DNA of 64,000 bases from NCBI RefSeq assembly GCF_905147045.1, contig NC_065902.1:8501377-8565376 (forward strand). Reading direction: 5' to 3'. Shown piece by piece: positions 36,723 through 49,485 of the stretch. Each line of letters begins with the position of its first letter. Position 1 is the stretch's first letter. Origin of the DNA: Nymphalis io. Lineage: Eukaryota > Arthropoda > Insecta > Lepidoptera > Nymphalidae. Made by a program: the position numbers and the translations under genes. The notes beneath the pieces were generated by a model, which was not told the origin of the DNA, made no database searches, and saw only the letters and a list, made by a program, of their open reading frames with translations.

Positions 36723-38657
36723 AAAAAGGTGTACGCCTCAGACGCTACACATAAGTGTTATTAATATTTATTTCTCTCAATATTTTTTTAAATGTTTTTA
36801 ATTTAAATATCTATTTCAATTATTTAATTAGCTTATTTTATTTCCCATAAAGGTGTAAGAACTTTGTTTGCGCGGACAGCGGATTGTTTTTAATAAAAAT
36901 TGAATATCTTCGTTGCTATACGAACAGTTACGATCGGTCTCGTTTTAGTGACGGCAATAAACCTTTCCCAGCTTTAGTATGTTTCACTTAAGAATTTACT
37001 GCCTCTTCATAATGATTTTGATTGGCATCCAAACGCTCGGGGCATTATTATTTTTATGAATATAATTATTGGATATTAATTCAAGCTTCGACTATTTATA
37101 ATCATTACTGAAAGTTTCATGTTTTTAACATTTTATATTTATTCTCATTAAAAAAAAATTGACATTTTGTTTGATTGAATAAAAAAAATGTTAGACAAAT
37201 AAAGTAGAAAGTTTGTCTATTTATATAAATATACCAAAAAAGTTATATAGTAATATAATATTAGTATCGAAAAGTCTTGATTTGTATTACAAGTATAATA
37301 TTATTATAAGCAAAATTTTAATTTCAAATATGTTTTTGCTTTCATTTGTAATACCGCTGGCTTGGATATATTTTCTACGCTTGTATTATTTTAATTAACG
37401 CTCAGTTAAGTTTTTCAGATAACAATGTTTGTAATATAAATAATTCTTTGCATTTTTTAGGATTAGTATTTCGCATCGCACCATTGCGACGTCATTTGCA
37501 TATACATTGAATAAGGAATAATCTCGGTCGGCACTCACTCGATACTTCACTAATGAACTGCCCGTCTGCTTAAACTTTTCGCTCTGCCAGAACTCATGAA
37601 ATACTAATAAAGCTATCACTCGTGCTACAACTTTGGCCTACTTACATGTATATATTAATATAAAAAGTACTCGTCAACTTATTTTATAAACCTATTATAG
37701 TGTCATCAAAATATTTTTAACAATACCGTAAGGTGTAAAATTACAGGAGGTATGACATTTTCATCAATTTTGTTTAAAAATTATAATGTTGTTTAAAGTT
37801 TGGTGGCAGCTTTATTTTATATTAGCCTTTGTATACATAGGACCAGCTACGAACCGCAACACCATGTATACATATCAAAACCGCGCGTAAGCCGCAAATT
37901 CTCACATCAAATAGTAAACCGGAGATCACAGTGAACAAAATCAATATAATAATTATGATGATTAAAAAGAAAAAAAGTGTAAAGTGTTAAGAAGTCATAA
38001 ATCTGTAGCGCAGCAACTTTGTGGCCATATAAGTTTTTATGAATACATAAAACATCACTTAGGCACCAGTGGAGCTGTGCATCATGAACATAGAGCCTAA
38101 CAAATAATAAGACTGATAAAATATGTATACAAAATGAAGTATTTTACGAGCACAGTACCGCATACGTCATCACGAATTTACTTTTCGTCACTTCTGCGAG
38201 TCAATCCCGAGCATTTCGCTGAATTTCTCAAAACCTGGCACTCAGTATCCTAGGGGATATAGAATATTTAAGCTAGTATTTGTGATGTTTGGCATTCAAT
38301 TCGTTGAGAACATCAAAGTGCAATTCTCACGCTCAGTTCAAGCGGATTTCGATTCGAAGTGTGGTTATAAGTGCTTGTTAATTCAAATACTATATAACTA
38401 AAGTTATTTTTTACTTTTTAATTAATTCATTAAAATCATTTCACAGGCATAATAGAAAAAAATTGAGCTTATGTGGATCGTTTGTTTTAAACTAAAATCT
38501 TCAAGGACGAATTTAAGTATAACGTTCCTAAATAAATCTATATCCGCCTCTCTATTTTTCAATTTTTAATTCATATAAATGAATAACTAGACACGTTGTT
38601 TTAAAAGAATCATAAAAATTTTATGTATGAGAAACATTAGTTGATTTTTCTTTCAGA
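36723..38657. other. AT-rich stretch without recognisable gene
   Basis: Mostly AT-rich. A richer-GC zone at about 38150-38400 contains an arthropod-like initiator word (tcagt) near 38335, but there is no supporting exon. Confidence 0.45.
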
Positions 38658-38670
38658 TTATCCAATACAT

Positions 38671-38866
38671 AGTAACAGCCTGTTAATGTCCCACTGGTGG
38701 GCTAAGGCCTCCTCTCCCTTTTGAGGAGAAAAAGCTGGCCAATGTGGGTTGGTAGAATACACGTGGTAGAATTTCAATGAAATCAGACGAACCACGATCA
38801 TCGGTTAAGATTCACGCGTTCTAAACACTTTTTGAAAAGAAAAAAAAAGCCGAGATGGCCTAGTGG
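38671..38866 (-). repeat. Family B SINE with inverted 5' head, TSD-flanked
   Basis: Between perfect 13-bp duplications (ttatccaatacat at 38658-38670 and 38867-38879) lies a reverse-orientation family B body with an internal deletion of roughly 80-100 bp (38671 to about 38830). Then comes a 20-base A-rich linker and the sense-orientation head gccgagatggcctagtggtt. Relative to the body, the first 20 bases plus the A-run leader are flipped. The arrangement resembles the 5' inversions made by twin priming during LINE-driven insertion. Confidence 0.85.
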
Positions 38867-38879
38867 TTATCCAATACAT

Positions 38880-41085
38880 GATACCAATTAAATATAACGA
38901 CAGGTTTTCAAGTTTCAAGGTAATTATAGGCTAATAATATTTAATATTCAAGAAATAGTTTAATGAAAAAAAAACATGCACGCTATAATTTAAAGATCAT
39001 GTCAATATAGTCAGAGAGAAAACATCAGTCGTCGTATTTTTGGCAACGTTGAGAAATCTCAAATTGTTAAAAGTTTATTTGAATATTTTTTCAATCAAAG
39101 TAAAAACTCAAAAGGACTTAATTATAAATATAAGCTCTAATAAATATTATTTAATTTTCAATTTAACGCCCTAAGTTATTGGAATTAAATATTGTTTGAA
39201 ATGTAGTAAATATTGATTCTCCAAGGATATGAATAACATTGTCTAAACTAAAACAATTTCTAGTTTCTTCTTGGCTGTCTTGGCTTCTCCTTCCTAGTGA
39301 CAATGCTTTGACAGAAAAACGCAATACTTTTTTTACAAATCAACCAGGGGCTCAAACTCAGTTGTTAGAAATTTGCAACTCACTACTAAGCCAACGAGAA
39401 CACTTCAAGATAATAATAATAAAGCAGCTATAGCTCATTGTTCAGTACATACAGTTAATTGAGTATAATTAAGAAAAAGAAACGAACAATTTAATGAACG
39501 TTGCCTTGAGTGAAAATACTAGATAAATACTGATAAATTCCTCGTCACACGTTTTCTCTTTGAATTACAATTAAGAAAAGTCTCTTAGAGTTTAAACTCA
39601 ATTAGTAACCACTATCGCTAGTAATGGATTTATAGAGATTCTTAGGAAACTTAATTAGGTCACAAACATCGAGTGACTAAAAGGATCACATCCTTTCAGA
39701 TTGTTATCATTATTATATATTTCAGCGCATTTATAAGGTTTAGTCTGATATAAGTTTGAAATTCGTTTTTACTTTCTAATTTTAAACTAATTATTTCCTT
39801 TTTTCATTTCAACACATATTATCAGCTATTAAGATACTGTAACTTCTGAAATCATGAATAACTATCTTTTACTCTGACACTCTCTCTCTATCACTCTCAC
39901 TCTCTGTCGTTGACTCCCGTTTTAGAAGAAATACTTAAAATGTAACGACGTTAATGTCCTACGTTAATAAAGTAGAGTACACATAAATTCTGAAAGCATC
40001 AAATTATTCTAAATTTAAAATAAAAAAATAAATAATTTGAGTTTTTATCACACAAACACTTTTTAAATCGTAGTATAATATTTCGTAGCTTCATGTAGCA
40101 GCTACGCGACTACGAAAGTAATCTACAAAACGTCGTGAATATATAAAAATGTTTATTCTCATTTTATTTGTTTTGTACTTCAAGAAAAAATGCCTATGTA
40201 ATATTATTGAAATATTTTTAGAAAAAAAAATATATATTTTCGATGTGAAAAAAGTTTCAATACACAGCCAATCTAAGTTTTTAAATTCAATGTACATGCT
40301 TTCTTGCCATGTAACAGCGCCTCAAATGGAACTTCTAATAAGTAAACCTTTTAACTGGAATACAGCATTACAAAATATAGAATAAATGAAGAAATGGGTA
40401 AGCGATAACTACTTGCACCACAGCACTTGTAGATTTTCAATAGTCATGTCATAAAACAATTTATTGCAATTTAGGTATGAAACATATGTTAAATGTTCTC
40501 ATGTTTTCATTTCCTCCGCCGCTCTTTACTCTTTTGAGTGTACGTGACTCGTATACTATATACTCCGTTTTCAAATATTATTATTATAATAAGAAACATA
40601 CATATTTAATTTATTAACGATAATATATATGTCGTGAAAAGCGATATCGTTTAATATTAGGTTGCTCATTTGAGTATCATAGTACCAGAGAAGGGGTAAA
40701 CGTGGGTTGACGTCACTTGTTATTGTAAAGGCGGCACGTGGACAGAATCGTATTGGCAAGTGAGGAATTGAAACGGCACATTTCGATTACGGACGCCGAC
40801 CAGGTCACTTCTCCAAAACGAAACTGTCGGTTTACCTAGTTTACTTTTAAGTGTGTTTATTGTGTTCAAAAGAAAATAAAGTAAGGTTATACGAAGTGTA
40901 CATTATCATTTTCGCCACCTACGCAATGGACCCTGTACCACATACTCAAGATGGAGACAATAGTATCGCTCAGCCATCGCTCCCGCCGTCAACAAGTCAA
41001 AAAAGTATTTATGGAAGATTATTAAAATAAAAACGAATTGTTAAAAAATTAAAGTTACTAATGGTCTGTATAATGTGAAAAATTA
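38880..41085. other. AT-rich stretch without recognisable gene
   Basis: Contains a TCTC-rich simple stretch (39886-39908). Around 40926 a 34-codon frame beginning MDPVPHTQDGDN stands out in composition 150 bp before an RTE-like tail; it may be an element part or an exon fragment, but I cannot support either. Confidence 0.4.
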
Positions 41086-41089
41086 AGTG

Positions 41090-41310
41090 GCGCTGGGCTA
41101 ATTACATAGCTAGATTAACAGAAAATAGATCGACTCACAGGATAACATATTGGAACGAGCCACTGGGCACCAGGAAGGTAGACCAAATACTCGGTGGGGA
41201 GATGATATCATACAAGCGGCTGGCAAACATTGGAGTGAGATAGCAAAGAACAGAAATCTTGGAAATCTCTAGAGGAGGCCGTCACCTTCGAAAACGAGGG
41301 TTTTTACAAG
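41090..41310 (+). mobile_element. RTE-like LINE C-terminal fragment, frameshifted
   Basis: Translation gives KWRWANYIARLTENRSTHRI then, after a one-base frame change, RPNTRWGDDIIQAAGKHWSE and IAKNRNLGNL with a stop. The pattern W-x-GHIAR...GRP..RW.DDI....G..W...A..R..W is the familiar C-terminal end of RTE-type LINE proteins of Lepidoptera. Only the last 75 or so codons remain, so the copy is 5'-truncated and inactive. Confidence 0.7.
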
Positions 41311-42235
41311 AGGAGTTAGTTAAAAATAAAACAATTAGGCAAATTAGTAGTTAGTATACTCTTATTTAAATCATGTATGTTTTTAATTATGTAGATATAA
41401 CTGCTTAAATCAGAAGTAGCCCAGCAAATATAATAAAGTACTACTTTAAATGGCATTATGAAAATAATAGCCGTTATCAAGAATCTCAGATCGTTCCACT
41501 TCAAAACAATAAACGTCCTTCATTGAATAGACATCATGTGTTCTATTGTTAACAGTTTCTTTGTATAAGTATCAACGCATTTGAATCCACTGTTCTTTAG
41601 TCAAGAAACTAATTTATTATTAAAGTTTATTGGAAAATTACCTGCTTTACTCGCAACGGCACGTAAGTTCTGAGAAACGATAATACTATACATAATTAAA
41701 TTAAATCAATGTAGCTATCAGGTGTAGAACTAATCTTATTCATATGTATATACGATATAAGAAATTCAGCAGTTATGTATATGTATATGAGTTAGTAAAA
41801 TAATAAAAAAAAAATAGTAATAATCATAATTTGTTCGGTAAAATATCATGTCGGCATTCACTTATTGTCATTGTATTTTAAGTCTTAAAACAATATGATT
41901 GAAATATATTTACAGGTCACAAATATCACAAATGCCAGGGAACGATACGTTTAACTAAACTCATCTAACTTCGATTTATATTATTGTTTTCAATATCAAA
42001 TAATGACTTTTGAGCCCATTTACCTATCACAGACGCTCAAATTACTCGCAGACGGACAGACAGACTCGCCAGTTAGAAGACTAACGCCTTCTTCGAGACT
42101 GTTGAGAAACAGAAGATTTGTCAATGTAATTATGGAAGAAGTTATGATACTCAAAGTTATTATGGTAATTACAATTTTTTATATATTTATAAACATATAT
42201 ATAATTCTTTGTGCACGTGTGTTTGTCACATAACT
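41311..42235. other. AT-rich stretch without recognisable gene
   Basis: Nothing recognisable. Confidence 0.5.
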
Positions 42236-42345
42236 CCTCCAAAACGGCTGGAACGATTTGGATGAAATTTTGTGTGTATATTTCAATGGATTCCTGGATG
42301 GTTTGAAAACACGATTAGACACGGTAAGTGACCTGAGAGTATGTC
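42236..42345 (+). repeat. Dispersed transposon-tail fragment
   Basis: The words aacggctggaacgatttgga and tgaaattttgtgtgta resemble, in opposite orientation, the block at 1885-2022. A weaker match lies at 49733-49775 (aacggctctaacgatttg). Confidence 0.45.
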
Positions 42346-42651
42346 ACCAAATAAAATAATGTATGTATGGCAGCACGCGTCTGCCAAGTCCGATAGTTTA
42401 TAAGCATATAATAAAATATACTGTCGCCAGTCCTATCTGTCGTAGGAAAAAAGACGCATCTACAAAAAGTAAGTTCGGAGAAAATATAATTTATACATTT
42501 AAAATTAAAATAGTTAGTGAAAAGAAAAATAAAATAATTTTCTTTGTGTATGTCTACATTTATCTATCATATTGTATTAATGAAATTAAAAAATACTTAT
42601 AAGAAAAAAGTACAATTTTATACTGATACTGATACGTTAGACTGATTTTAC

Positions 42652-42825
42652 AGGCGGTAGGGCTTTGTGCAAGCTCGTCTGGGTAGGTACCACCCACTTA
42701 TCAGATATTCTACCGCAAAACAGCAGTACTTGATATTGTTGTGTTCTGGTTTGAAGGGTGAGTGAGCCAATGTAATTACACGCACAAGGCCATATGCTCG
42801 TCTGCCTTCCTATTCTATAAAAAAG
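42652..42825 (+). repeat. Family A repeat with internal deletion
   Basis: Both ends are intact (ggcggtagggctttgtgcaa and ccttcctattctataaaaaa), but about 115 bp between cgcacaagg and ccatatgctcg are missing. The break has ggc microhomology. Confidence 0.85.
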
Positions 42826-44667
42826 TCTTTCATTGTTAGCATAATGATCACGACAGTGTAATTGTGTCTTTATTTTCCGTCAGTACGCAGAAGCGTCTTT
42901 TCATTGTATGATCTTGTTATTCTTTTGAATGTAAAAAAGACGCATTTACGTATTTACGTCTTTTCAACTTAGTACTAGATTAAATCAATAAATAGATTAA
43001 ATAACTAGACTAAATAAAAAAATGTAATTTTTTCCTTAGTGCTATATTAAATTATTTGCAAAAAAAGTCTTATTTATGCACTGCTAAATCAGTTTGTGTA
43101 AGTCTGAAAATAATATTTAAAAAATACTGGCAGTTGCGTCTTTTCTTCTTAGGGCAGTATAATAAGAGCAATACGTTATATAAGTGTTGAATGTTATAGT
43201 CTTATTACAATTTATTCACAACCAGTGAATATATCGAGTAATAAAACAATTAATTCACTCCTTTAAAAGCTGGCAGACATTAACAACAATATAAACAGCT
43301 CAGACTGTTGCGTCGTTAATGAATAAGCAATATAACAATTTTTATTATATATATTTATATACATTTTTGTTGCGAATTTTCTCATATTTGTAATATAGCA
43401 TCGAATGTAATAATTTCACACTACTCCAAACCCCTTTTTACTTGTCAACAAGAAGATTACAAGGCTTAATTTCGTGCTCCGTTGTGGATTGGCGAAAACG
43501 TGATTCAAAATTACTGAACACACGTGAAAGCTTCTTCAGTCCTCACGTTATCTAATAACAAGTACTCTCGTTACTTTCAGCTGAAGTAATTACAATGATC
43601 TTATTCCCATGGTAATTTTTACTTATATTATGAGATAACTAATAGAATAGTAAAAATTTGTGTTAATTCATACAATATATAATACATTGTTATATTTCTT
43701 TAGTTTTCTATTATAAAGCAAACCTCTGCTAACAAGATCACAATTCAAATATAAACTGAGAACAGTCAAAACCCCTCCACCTCCACACTATTACACTTAA
43801 AACCGCATTCATACTTACCTTATGATATTATTGTTATAACTCATGTTGTCTAAGTAAACAAAATAAATATGTTCAAGCGACTGATCTTTGCTTTTGCTTA
43901 TTAATTTTAATTTTAAAAGTTTATGTATTATGTATTGATAGTAACAACAAAAATGTGTCAACTCAATCGTATGAATGAAAAAAGAAAGCATAGGTATGGA
44001 ACAAACAAACATTAATTTTATGTATTTTTTTTTTCGAATTAATTTATATTTTTAATTTTATAAGCCGCACTTCCTTATTTGTTAAAGTTTTTAGGTAACT
44101 TTTAGTCACGAATGTTTCTTGGAAGAGATAGCTGTAATAATAAGGTTGCCTAGTCACGCTTTTAACCTATATGTGCTATAAGAAAGTCTAAGAAATAAAA
44201 TAAAATAAGCATATTGGCATTAGGAAATAATGTATATATAAATATACATATTCAAACAGTTTCATATCTATACTAGTATTTAAGCTATCAAAATGAAATA
44301 ACTTTCTATGTTTGAAGATACTTTTATTTTATAGCGTTTGAATAATTGAATTATTATGTGATTTTACTCAATATGTTTAAAATAAGAATTGTCCCAAAAA
44401 ATTGTTTTTGATCTAAGATATATGCATTAATAAATTTTATACCTTATTGGATTTCTCATTTTATAAGTCTTTTATTTCATTTGAAATATCTAGTAACTTT
44501 AAATGCTCTTATGAAATATCTGTTATTATATGCAGATGCAAAATTATAAATAATTATGGTAAAATACTTAAAGACAGTATAATAAAAGACAAAGCTATTT
44601 AGTATTATTGCTTTAATTAGACGCGACTAATAAGGTCAAAAGAATATATGAATCGTATTTTAGTAAG
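42826..44667. other. AT-rich stretch without recognisable gene
   Basis: No gene or repeat copy recognised. Several aaaagacgc/gcgtctttt words occur at 42449, 42893, 42945 and 43139. Confidence 0.45.
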
Positions 44668-44826
44668 GAGGACGTGAGGAAACGTGCAAGTGTCTAATTT
44701 CACTAAAATTATGCTACATGTCTATTCCATCAACCCGCATTGGTGGAACACGCTCCAAAACCTTCTTCTCAAAAAGGGAGAGAAGGCCTTAGCCCAGCAG
44801 TGGTACTTTTATTGTTACTGTTACTG
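44668..44826 (+). repeat. Family B SINE, 5'-truncated
   Basis: Only the 3' half is present, from gacgtgaggaaacgtgcaag to agcccagcagtgg, followed by a short GTTACT-repeat tail (attgttactgttactg). Confidence 0.8.
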
Positions 44827-45199
44827 TTTTACTTAATCAAATACAACAACACCTGCGCTTATATAATAGTGATAATTAAAATAACAAAACTATTTACTTT
44901 TTTAAAGATTTATGTTTTGAATTTTACCAACGAATTATAAATCACACCATTTATATGATAAACTTAAAGTTAACCCTACATTTGATTGTACATGAGTAAA
45001 TAATAGACAAATAACGCGGTTACTATTGTTAGAGAATACAGACTGAATGTCGAGTAATTGACCGTGGTTAATCCACAAGTGTGTAAACAAAGCGCTTAAT
45101 GATTTTCATGTGAACAAGAATAGTTTGTTTTGAGACAAATGTAAATGTTATTATAGACATTTTTTGTTAATAGCTTGGCGGGATTTTTTCATTATTATT
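44827..45199. other. AT-rich stretch without recognisable gene
   Basis: Nothing recognisable. Confidence 0.5.
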
Positions 45200-45247
45200 A
45201 CAGTGCCAATGTCTATTGGTGGTGGTGACTACTTACCATCAGTGGCC
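45200..45247 (+). repeat. Family A 3' end scrap
   Basis: The words agtgccaatgtctattggtg and gactacttaccatcagtggc match the 3' part of family A. The scrap merges directly into the head of a family D SINE. Confidence 0.65.
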
Positions 45248-45602
45248 TAGTCAGTCTACCTCGTTGGTCTAGCGATCGCAGATCCCGAGGTTCTGATTAC
45301 CCAAGTCGGTCCCAATAAAAAGTTATTGGGTTTTTCCGTCGAGGAATTTCAGTAGCAGCCCGGAATCTGGATGCTAGAAATGTGTACACTCCCGTGCCTC
45401 GGTAAACACGTAAAGCCTTTGGTCCTGCGCTTAAGCTCTTTTGGTCGTGTTGGATTCCCGTCCCATCGAATTATGAGAGTAAGGAAATAGAGAGTGTACC
45501 TGAGTTTGCACTAACACTTGTGTACCAAAAGGTAAGGAGTTGGCTAAACTCTCTTGCGATTGGCCGCCTATAGCCTAAATCCGTCAAAAGAAGACCATCA
45601 TC
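45243..45602 (+). repeat. Family D tRNA-derived SINE, longest copy
   Basis: The head ctacctcgttggtctagcga resembles a tRNA A box. It is followed by a B-box-like gaggttctgattaccc, a body with cccgtgcctcggtaaacacg, and a 3' end gattggccgcctatagccta then accatcatcat. The whole is about 350 bp and serves as reference for the copies at 12610, 30480 and 48727. Confidence 0.75.
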
Positions 45603-46580
45603 ATTATCCTGTGTACCGATATAAACATCTCGACTTTTAAATATAGTTTACGAGTCAATAGATTGATAATTTCGTATTAATTGCGTTAGGTCACGAATGA
45701 CTTTCCTGAAATTGCATTTGCTTCAAGTAAACAAAATCGAAAATTCAAGTTCCATGCATTTATAAGTATCGATTGGTATTCGAGTATTACTAATGATTTA
45801 AAAATAAATGGTCTATAGTTCTCAGAACTCGCCGTCGTTAATCGATTTCATTTTGATTAAATTGTACTTTTAATATATCATTATTATATAATTTATATAA
45901 GTGGAGCAATAATTTGGTTTAGTTTATAATATAAAAAATCATAATGTAGATGTGTGCTATATGTATGTTTCTTAAAATATGTATAAAATACTGTAATAAA
46001 AGCTTAAATAGCGTACATGAGTATAATACTTTATTGTATGAATATTATTAGTACATAAGCTGTCGGAGCTTCGCTCGGCTCTAATATTGATTAGTATTAT
46101 CTTTCTTTTATTTGCTAAATTTGCGGTTTTTCATGCAAGACGCCTTTATAACGCCTAAACATAGAAATCAAAACCTTATCTAAATTATACAAAATTTGAG
46201 CAAAATTGATGGAACCGTTTCTTTGTATAATAAATTTATGTACAAGAATTGCTTATTTAATAATATATCACACATAGTGCAAATAAAAACAGTTTATAGT
46301 CGAATGAACAAACATTTATATATTATGTATCCATAAGTAGTACATTGAGGATTTCAATTAGTAGTTTTAAACAATTCAAAATTTAAAATGTATTTTTAAC
46401 AAAATATCATGAACAAGTAAAACAATGTCAAGTATAATAAAAACTTTTTCTACATAGTATCGTAATTCCAATATTCTGAACGAATAACATAATTATCTAT
46501 ATAACAAAAAAAAACAACTTTAAATAAAATTTGAGTCCATTGAAAAAATCATACCTTTTTAGCTTTTTTTAATATTATAG
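45603..46580. other. AT-rich stretch without recognisable gene
   Basis: Nothing recognisable. Confidence 0.5.
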
Positions 46581-46866
46581 CTAGGTGTTTGAACTTGCTC
46601 GTCAGCAAAAGGGCCACCTGACGGTAAGTGGTCACCATCGCCCATAGACATTGGCAATGTAAGAAATGTTAACCATGGCTTACATCGCCAATGTGCCACC
46701 AACCTTGGGAACTAAGATGTTATCTCCCTTGTGCCTGCAATTACACTGCCTCACTCACCCTTCAAACCGGAACACAACAATACCAAGCACAACTATTTTG
46801 CGGTAAAATATCTGATGAGTGGGTGGTACCTACTCAGACAAGCTTGCACAAAGTCCTACCACCAGT
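46581..46866 (-). repeat. Family A short interspersed repeat, near full length
   Basis: Reverse copy from ttgaacttgctcgtcagc to cctaccaccagta. It lacks the A-rich end but is otherwise complete. Confidence 0.85.
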
Positions 46867-47706
46867 AAATACAAGTAGTATTTTTTCTTAAATGGAATCA
46901 AACGGGAAGTGTTCCCCAAATAAAAAAAAAACTCCAAATCTGTTCATAAATGAGTTCTGAGGTAAAAAGTATAACACGAAAAATTATAACCGTATTACCT
47001 CCATATATACCAGCCGTCCTGGTATATGTGGAGGCAATAAGAAGAAGTGTTATATCTTTAAAAAAAAATATAGAGAATTAAATATACTAGTTCTGAATAT
47101 TTAGTGCGATATTAAATGAGGTCATAAAACTAAATGTAACGTTGGGTTTCAGGAGAGCACGTGACGTAAATATCAAGTTGAAAATGAGAAATAAAATAGT
47201 TATAGAGTTAGAACCTCTTATTCTTCACACGTTTATGTTTCTATGTCCATAAAATTCTTCCTGACTAGAATAGTCACTGACTACATCTAATCCGCTATCG
47301 AAAGTTCAAATGAGGGCAAACGCCTGTATTTTCGTCGTGTGTTTTCTATTACCTACATATGCATTAACTTGTAGTCGAAGTCCATATCTTCTCCTGTAGG
47401 AAGATGTAGCTTATTAGTGAGACATTTATGGATTGTTCGTGTATTTGGAAATGGTGTTGAGGCAAATGTAAATGCTATAAGAAACATTATATATCCGTCA
47501 ACGGCGTGTTAAGCTTAATTAAGTAATTAAGCTATTTTGAATGTTATGTACTGTTTCATCGCGCTTCATACCTTTTGCCTGGCTTTTTTGGTGGATTTCA
47601 GTTTGTAGATTTTTTAATCCACTTACAAATTTTGCTAATCAACTTTGTCTTACTAAGCTATCAAAAAATTAAGTTCGATTAAGAAATGGAGTTCCTCCAT
47701 TTTTTT
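46867..47706. other. Intergenic stretch with one strong hairpin
   Basis: AT-rich DNA without a gene. The hairpin at 46994-47038 is listed separately. Confidence 0.5.
46994..47038 (+). repeat. 19-bp inverted repeat, 7-base loop
   Basis: The arms attacctccatatatacca and tggtatatgtggaggcaat pair over 19 positions with two mismatches around gccgtcc. It is short for an animal microRNA precursor. Confidence 0.85.
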
Positions 47707-47960
47707 TTAACACTTACTAGGCCAGCGTTTGATTGACACGGCAAGACCGTGTATGATGTGATATAGTTGCTTGCCTAGAAGAAACCTGTTTACTCTGGAT
47801 TTGAAGACACCAATGTTGTACCTATAAATTTTGTTCAATTGTTGTAATATTCATACTGAGTACGAAGAAGCTGATGCTATATTTCGACCTTAAATGAAGC
47901 CAACCGTTAAAATTTACCACAATAGAATTACCTGAGCGTTGAAATTCACGGCTATTTACT
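47707..47960 (-). mobile_element. LINE 3' fragment, C-terminal end of RT protein
   Basis: On the minus strand the frame reads RYNIGVFKSRVNRFLLGK, continues for about 20 residues and stops at 47707-47709. FKSRVNRFL is the characteristic last segment of several lepidopteran LINE reverse-transcriptase proteins. Less readable coding-like sequence extends upstream to about 47960. A run of A (plus-strand T8) follows the stop, as expected for a LINE 3' end. The clade is not resolved. Confidence 0.65.
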
Positions 47961-48726
47961 TCCTTAACGCATTTACTTTCAATATTGCGATGTAAGTTAG
48001 GAGTTTAAAGACGTCTTCGTGAGCATAATATTATAAAGTTTATATTGTTATATTAACTTTTAATTATATGGATATATTATGTATACTGTGTACGTAGGTA
48101 AATTATACATAGATCACCTAATAAATAATGAATATAATTGTGTCTCAGTTTGAAGTGTTTCAAAGGAAAACATTTTAGTTCCGGAGCTTAGTATTGCATT
48201 GATGTAAGGTATGTATTTGTATAATGCTATTGTTTCTATAATTGTCATTCAATTGACTAACCACTCCGGGTAAACGGAATGGTAACCACTTACCAGAAGT
48301 AGTTGCAAGACTGCTGACATATAAAAAAAATACAAACACCTAATCGGTATCTCCCAACTTTAAAACTAAACAAACGAGAATTAGTGAAAATGTATATAAA
48401 TTCAACATCAAACTTGGTAATCATTTTATATGGAAATATTCATTGCTTTCAGCTGTTTTCATAGTTTCGGTGTATCGTTTAAACTGTTGAAATTAATAAG
48501 CTTTATTTATATAATGAATGATTCATATGCATGATATTATTACATACCTCATATTGTTTCTTTTGGTGAGAATATTATTTATTTAATTTTTTAAAACTTA
48601 TTCTAAGTTTGCAGATGCTGAGAATTCAGTTCGAGACACTAAAAATACTTGAATTTTTTGGTGGAGAAAATCATAGTAATCGTATGGTTAAAAAAGTTGG
48701 CATTGTTACATTCCAGTCTCCATCAA
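47961..48726. other. AT-rich stretch without recognisable gene
   Basis: A scrap of family A-like wording (ggtaaccacttaccagaagt) is near 48281; otherwise nothing recognisable. Confidence 0.45.
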
Positions 48727-48890
48727 AGCACGTGACGTCGTCGGTCTAGTTTAATCTCTTTCCGATCGTATACGATTGTCCACTAAGCGCATTAAGCAAG
48801 CGAGAAAACGGATAGTGTACTCGTGTTCTCTGTCACACTTGTGCACTATTTTATCCTGTGCACAGTTAGCTAGTTCTTAAGATTGACAAA
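48727..48890 (+). repeat. Family D SINE fragment
   Basis: The words gagaaaacggatagtgtact, cacacttgtgcac and cacagttagctagttctta match the 3' half of family D (compare 45480-45550 and 12740-12800). Confidence 0.55.
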
Positions 48891-49255
48891 TTGTTAATTT
48901 TATATGTTTATCTTAAATAATTATATGAAAATTAATCACAATTTATGAATAAGCTTTTAAGTTCCTTATAAACATAGACCAAGCATCATAAGTTTTAGTG
49001 AATTTACAAATGGCTTTCCAAGCTTAAGGTCAATCTTACTAATCTTGCTATTAAAACAATTAGAACCAACCTTCTCAGACCCACAGACGTGATTAAAATA
49101 ATTAAAATTATAAGCTTGAGTAACTTTTGTCGATAAACAAGTAAATTATTGTTTTGTTTCAGTTATATTGAATTATTCGGACCTTAAATTTATTTGTATA
49201 TAATTTTTCGCACAAGTATCAATTATTATTATTAACATTGTAAGTATCGATTGTG
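48891..49255. other. AT-rich stretch without recognisable gene
   Basis: Nothing recognisable. Confidence 0.5.
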
Positions 49256-49485
49256 TTGAGCTGGTTGGCGTGGTTGGTGGATTCTTGCCTTTTAGGCCGA
49301 AGGTTGTGGGTTCGATTCCCACACAGGACAGATATTTGTGTGCATGAGCATGTCTGTTTGTCTGTCTGTTTGTCCTGAGTCTGGGTGTAATTATCTATAT
49401 AAGTATGTATTTACAAAAGAAAAATAGTATATCAGTTGTTTGGGATCAGATGGCCGTGTGTGAAAAATGTCCCAGGATATTATTA
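49256..49485 (+). repeat. Family C tRNA-derived SINE
   Basis: The head gagctggttggcgtggttgg and the B-box word gtgggttcgattcccac are clear. The body matches 2941-3160, with a small TGTC-repeat expansion (tgtctgtttgtctgtctg), and the 3' end gtgaaaaatgtcccaggata is followed by a TAT-type tail. Confidence 0.85.

Noticed and set aside
38150..38420. Promoter with first exon
   Set aside because: Only a tcagt-like initiator and a slightly higher GC content; no exon or splice donor could be supported.
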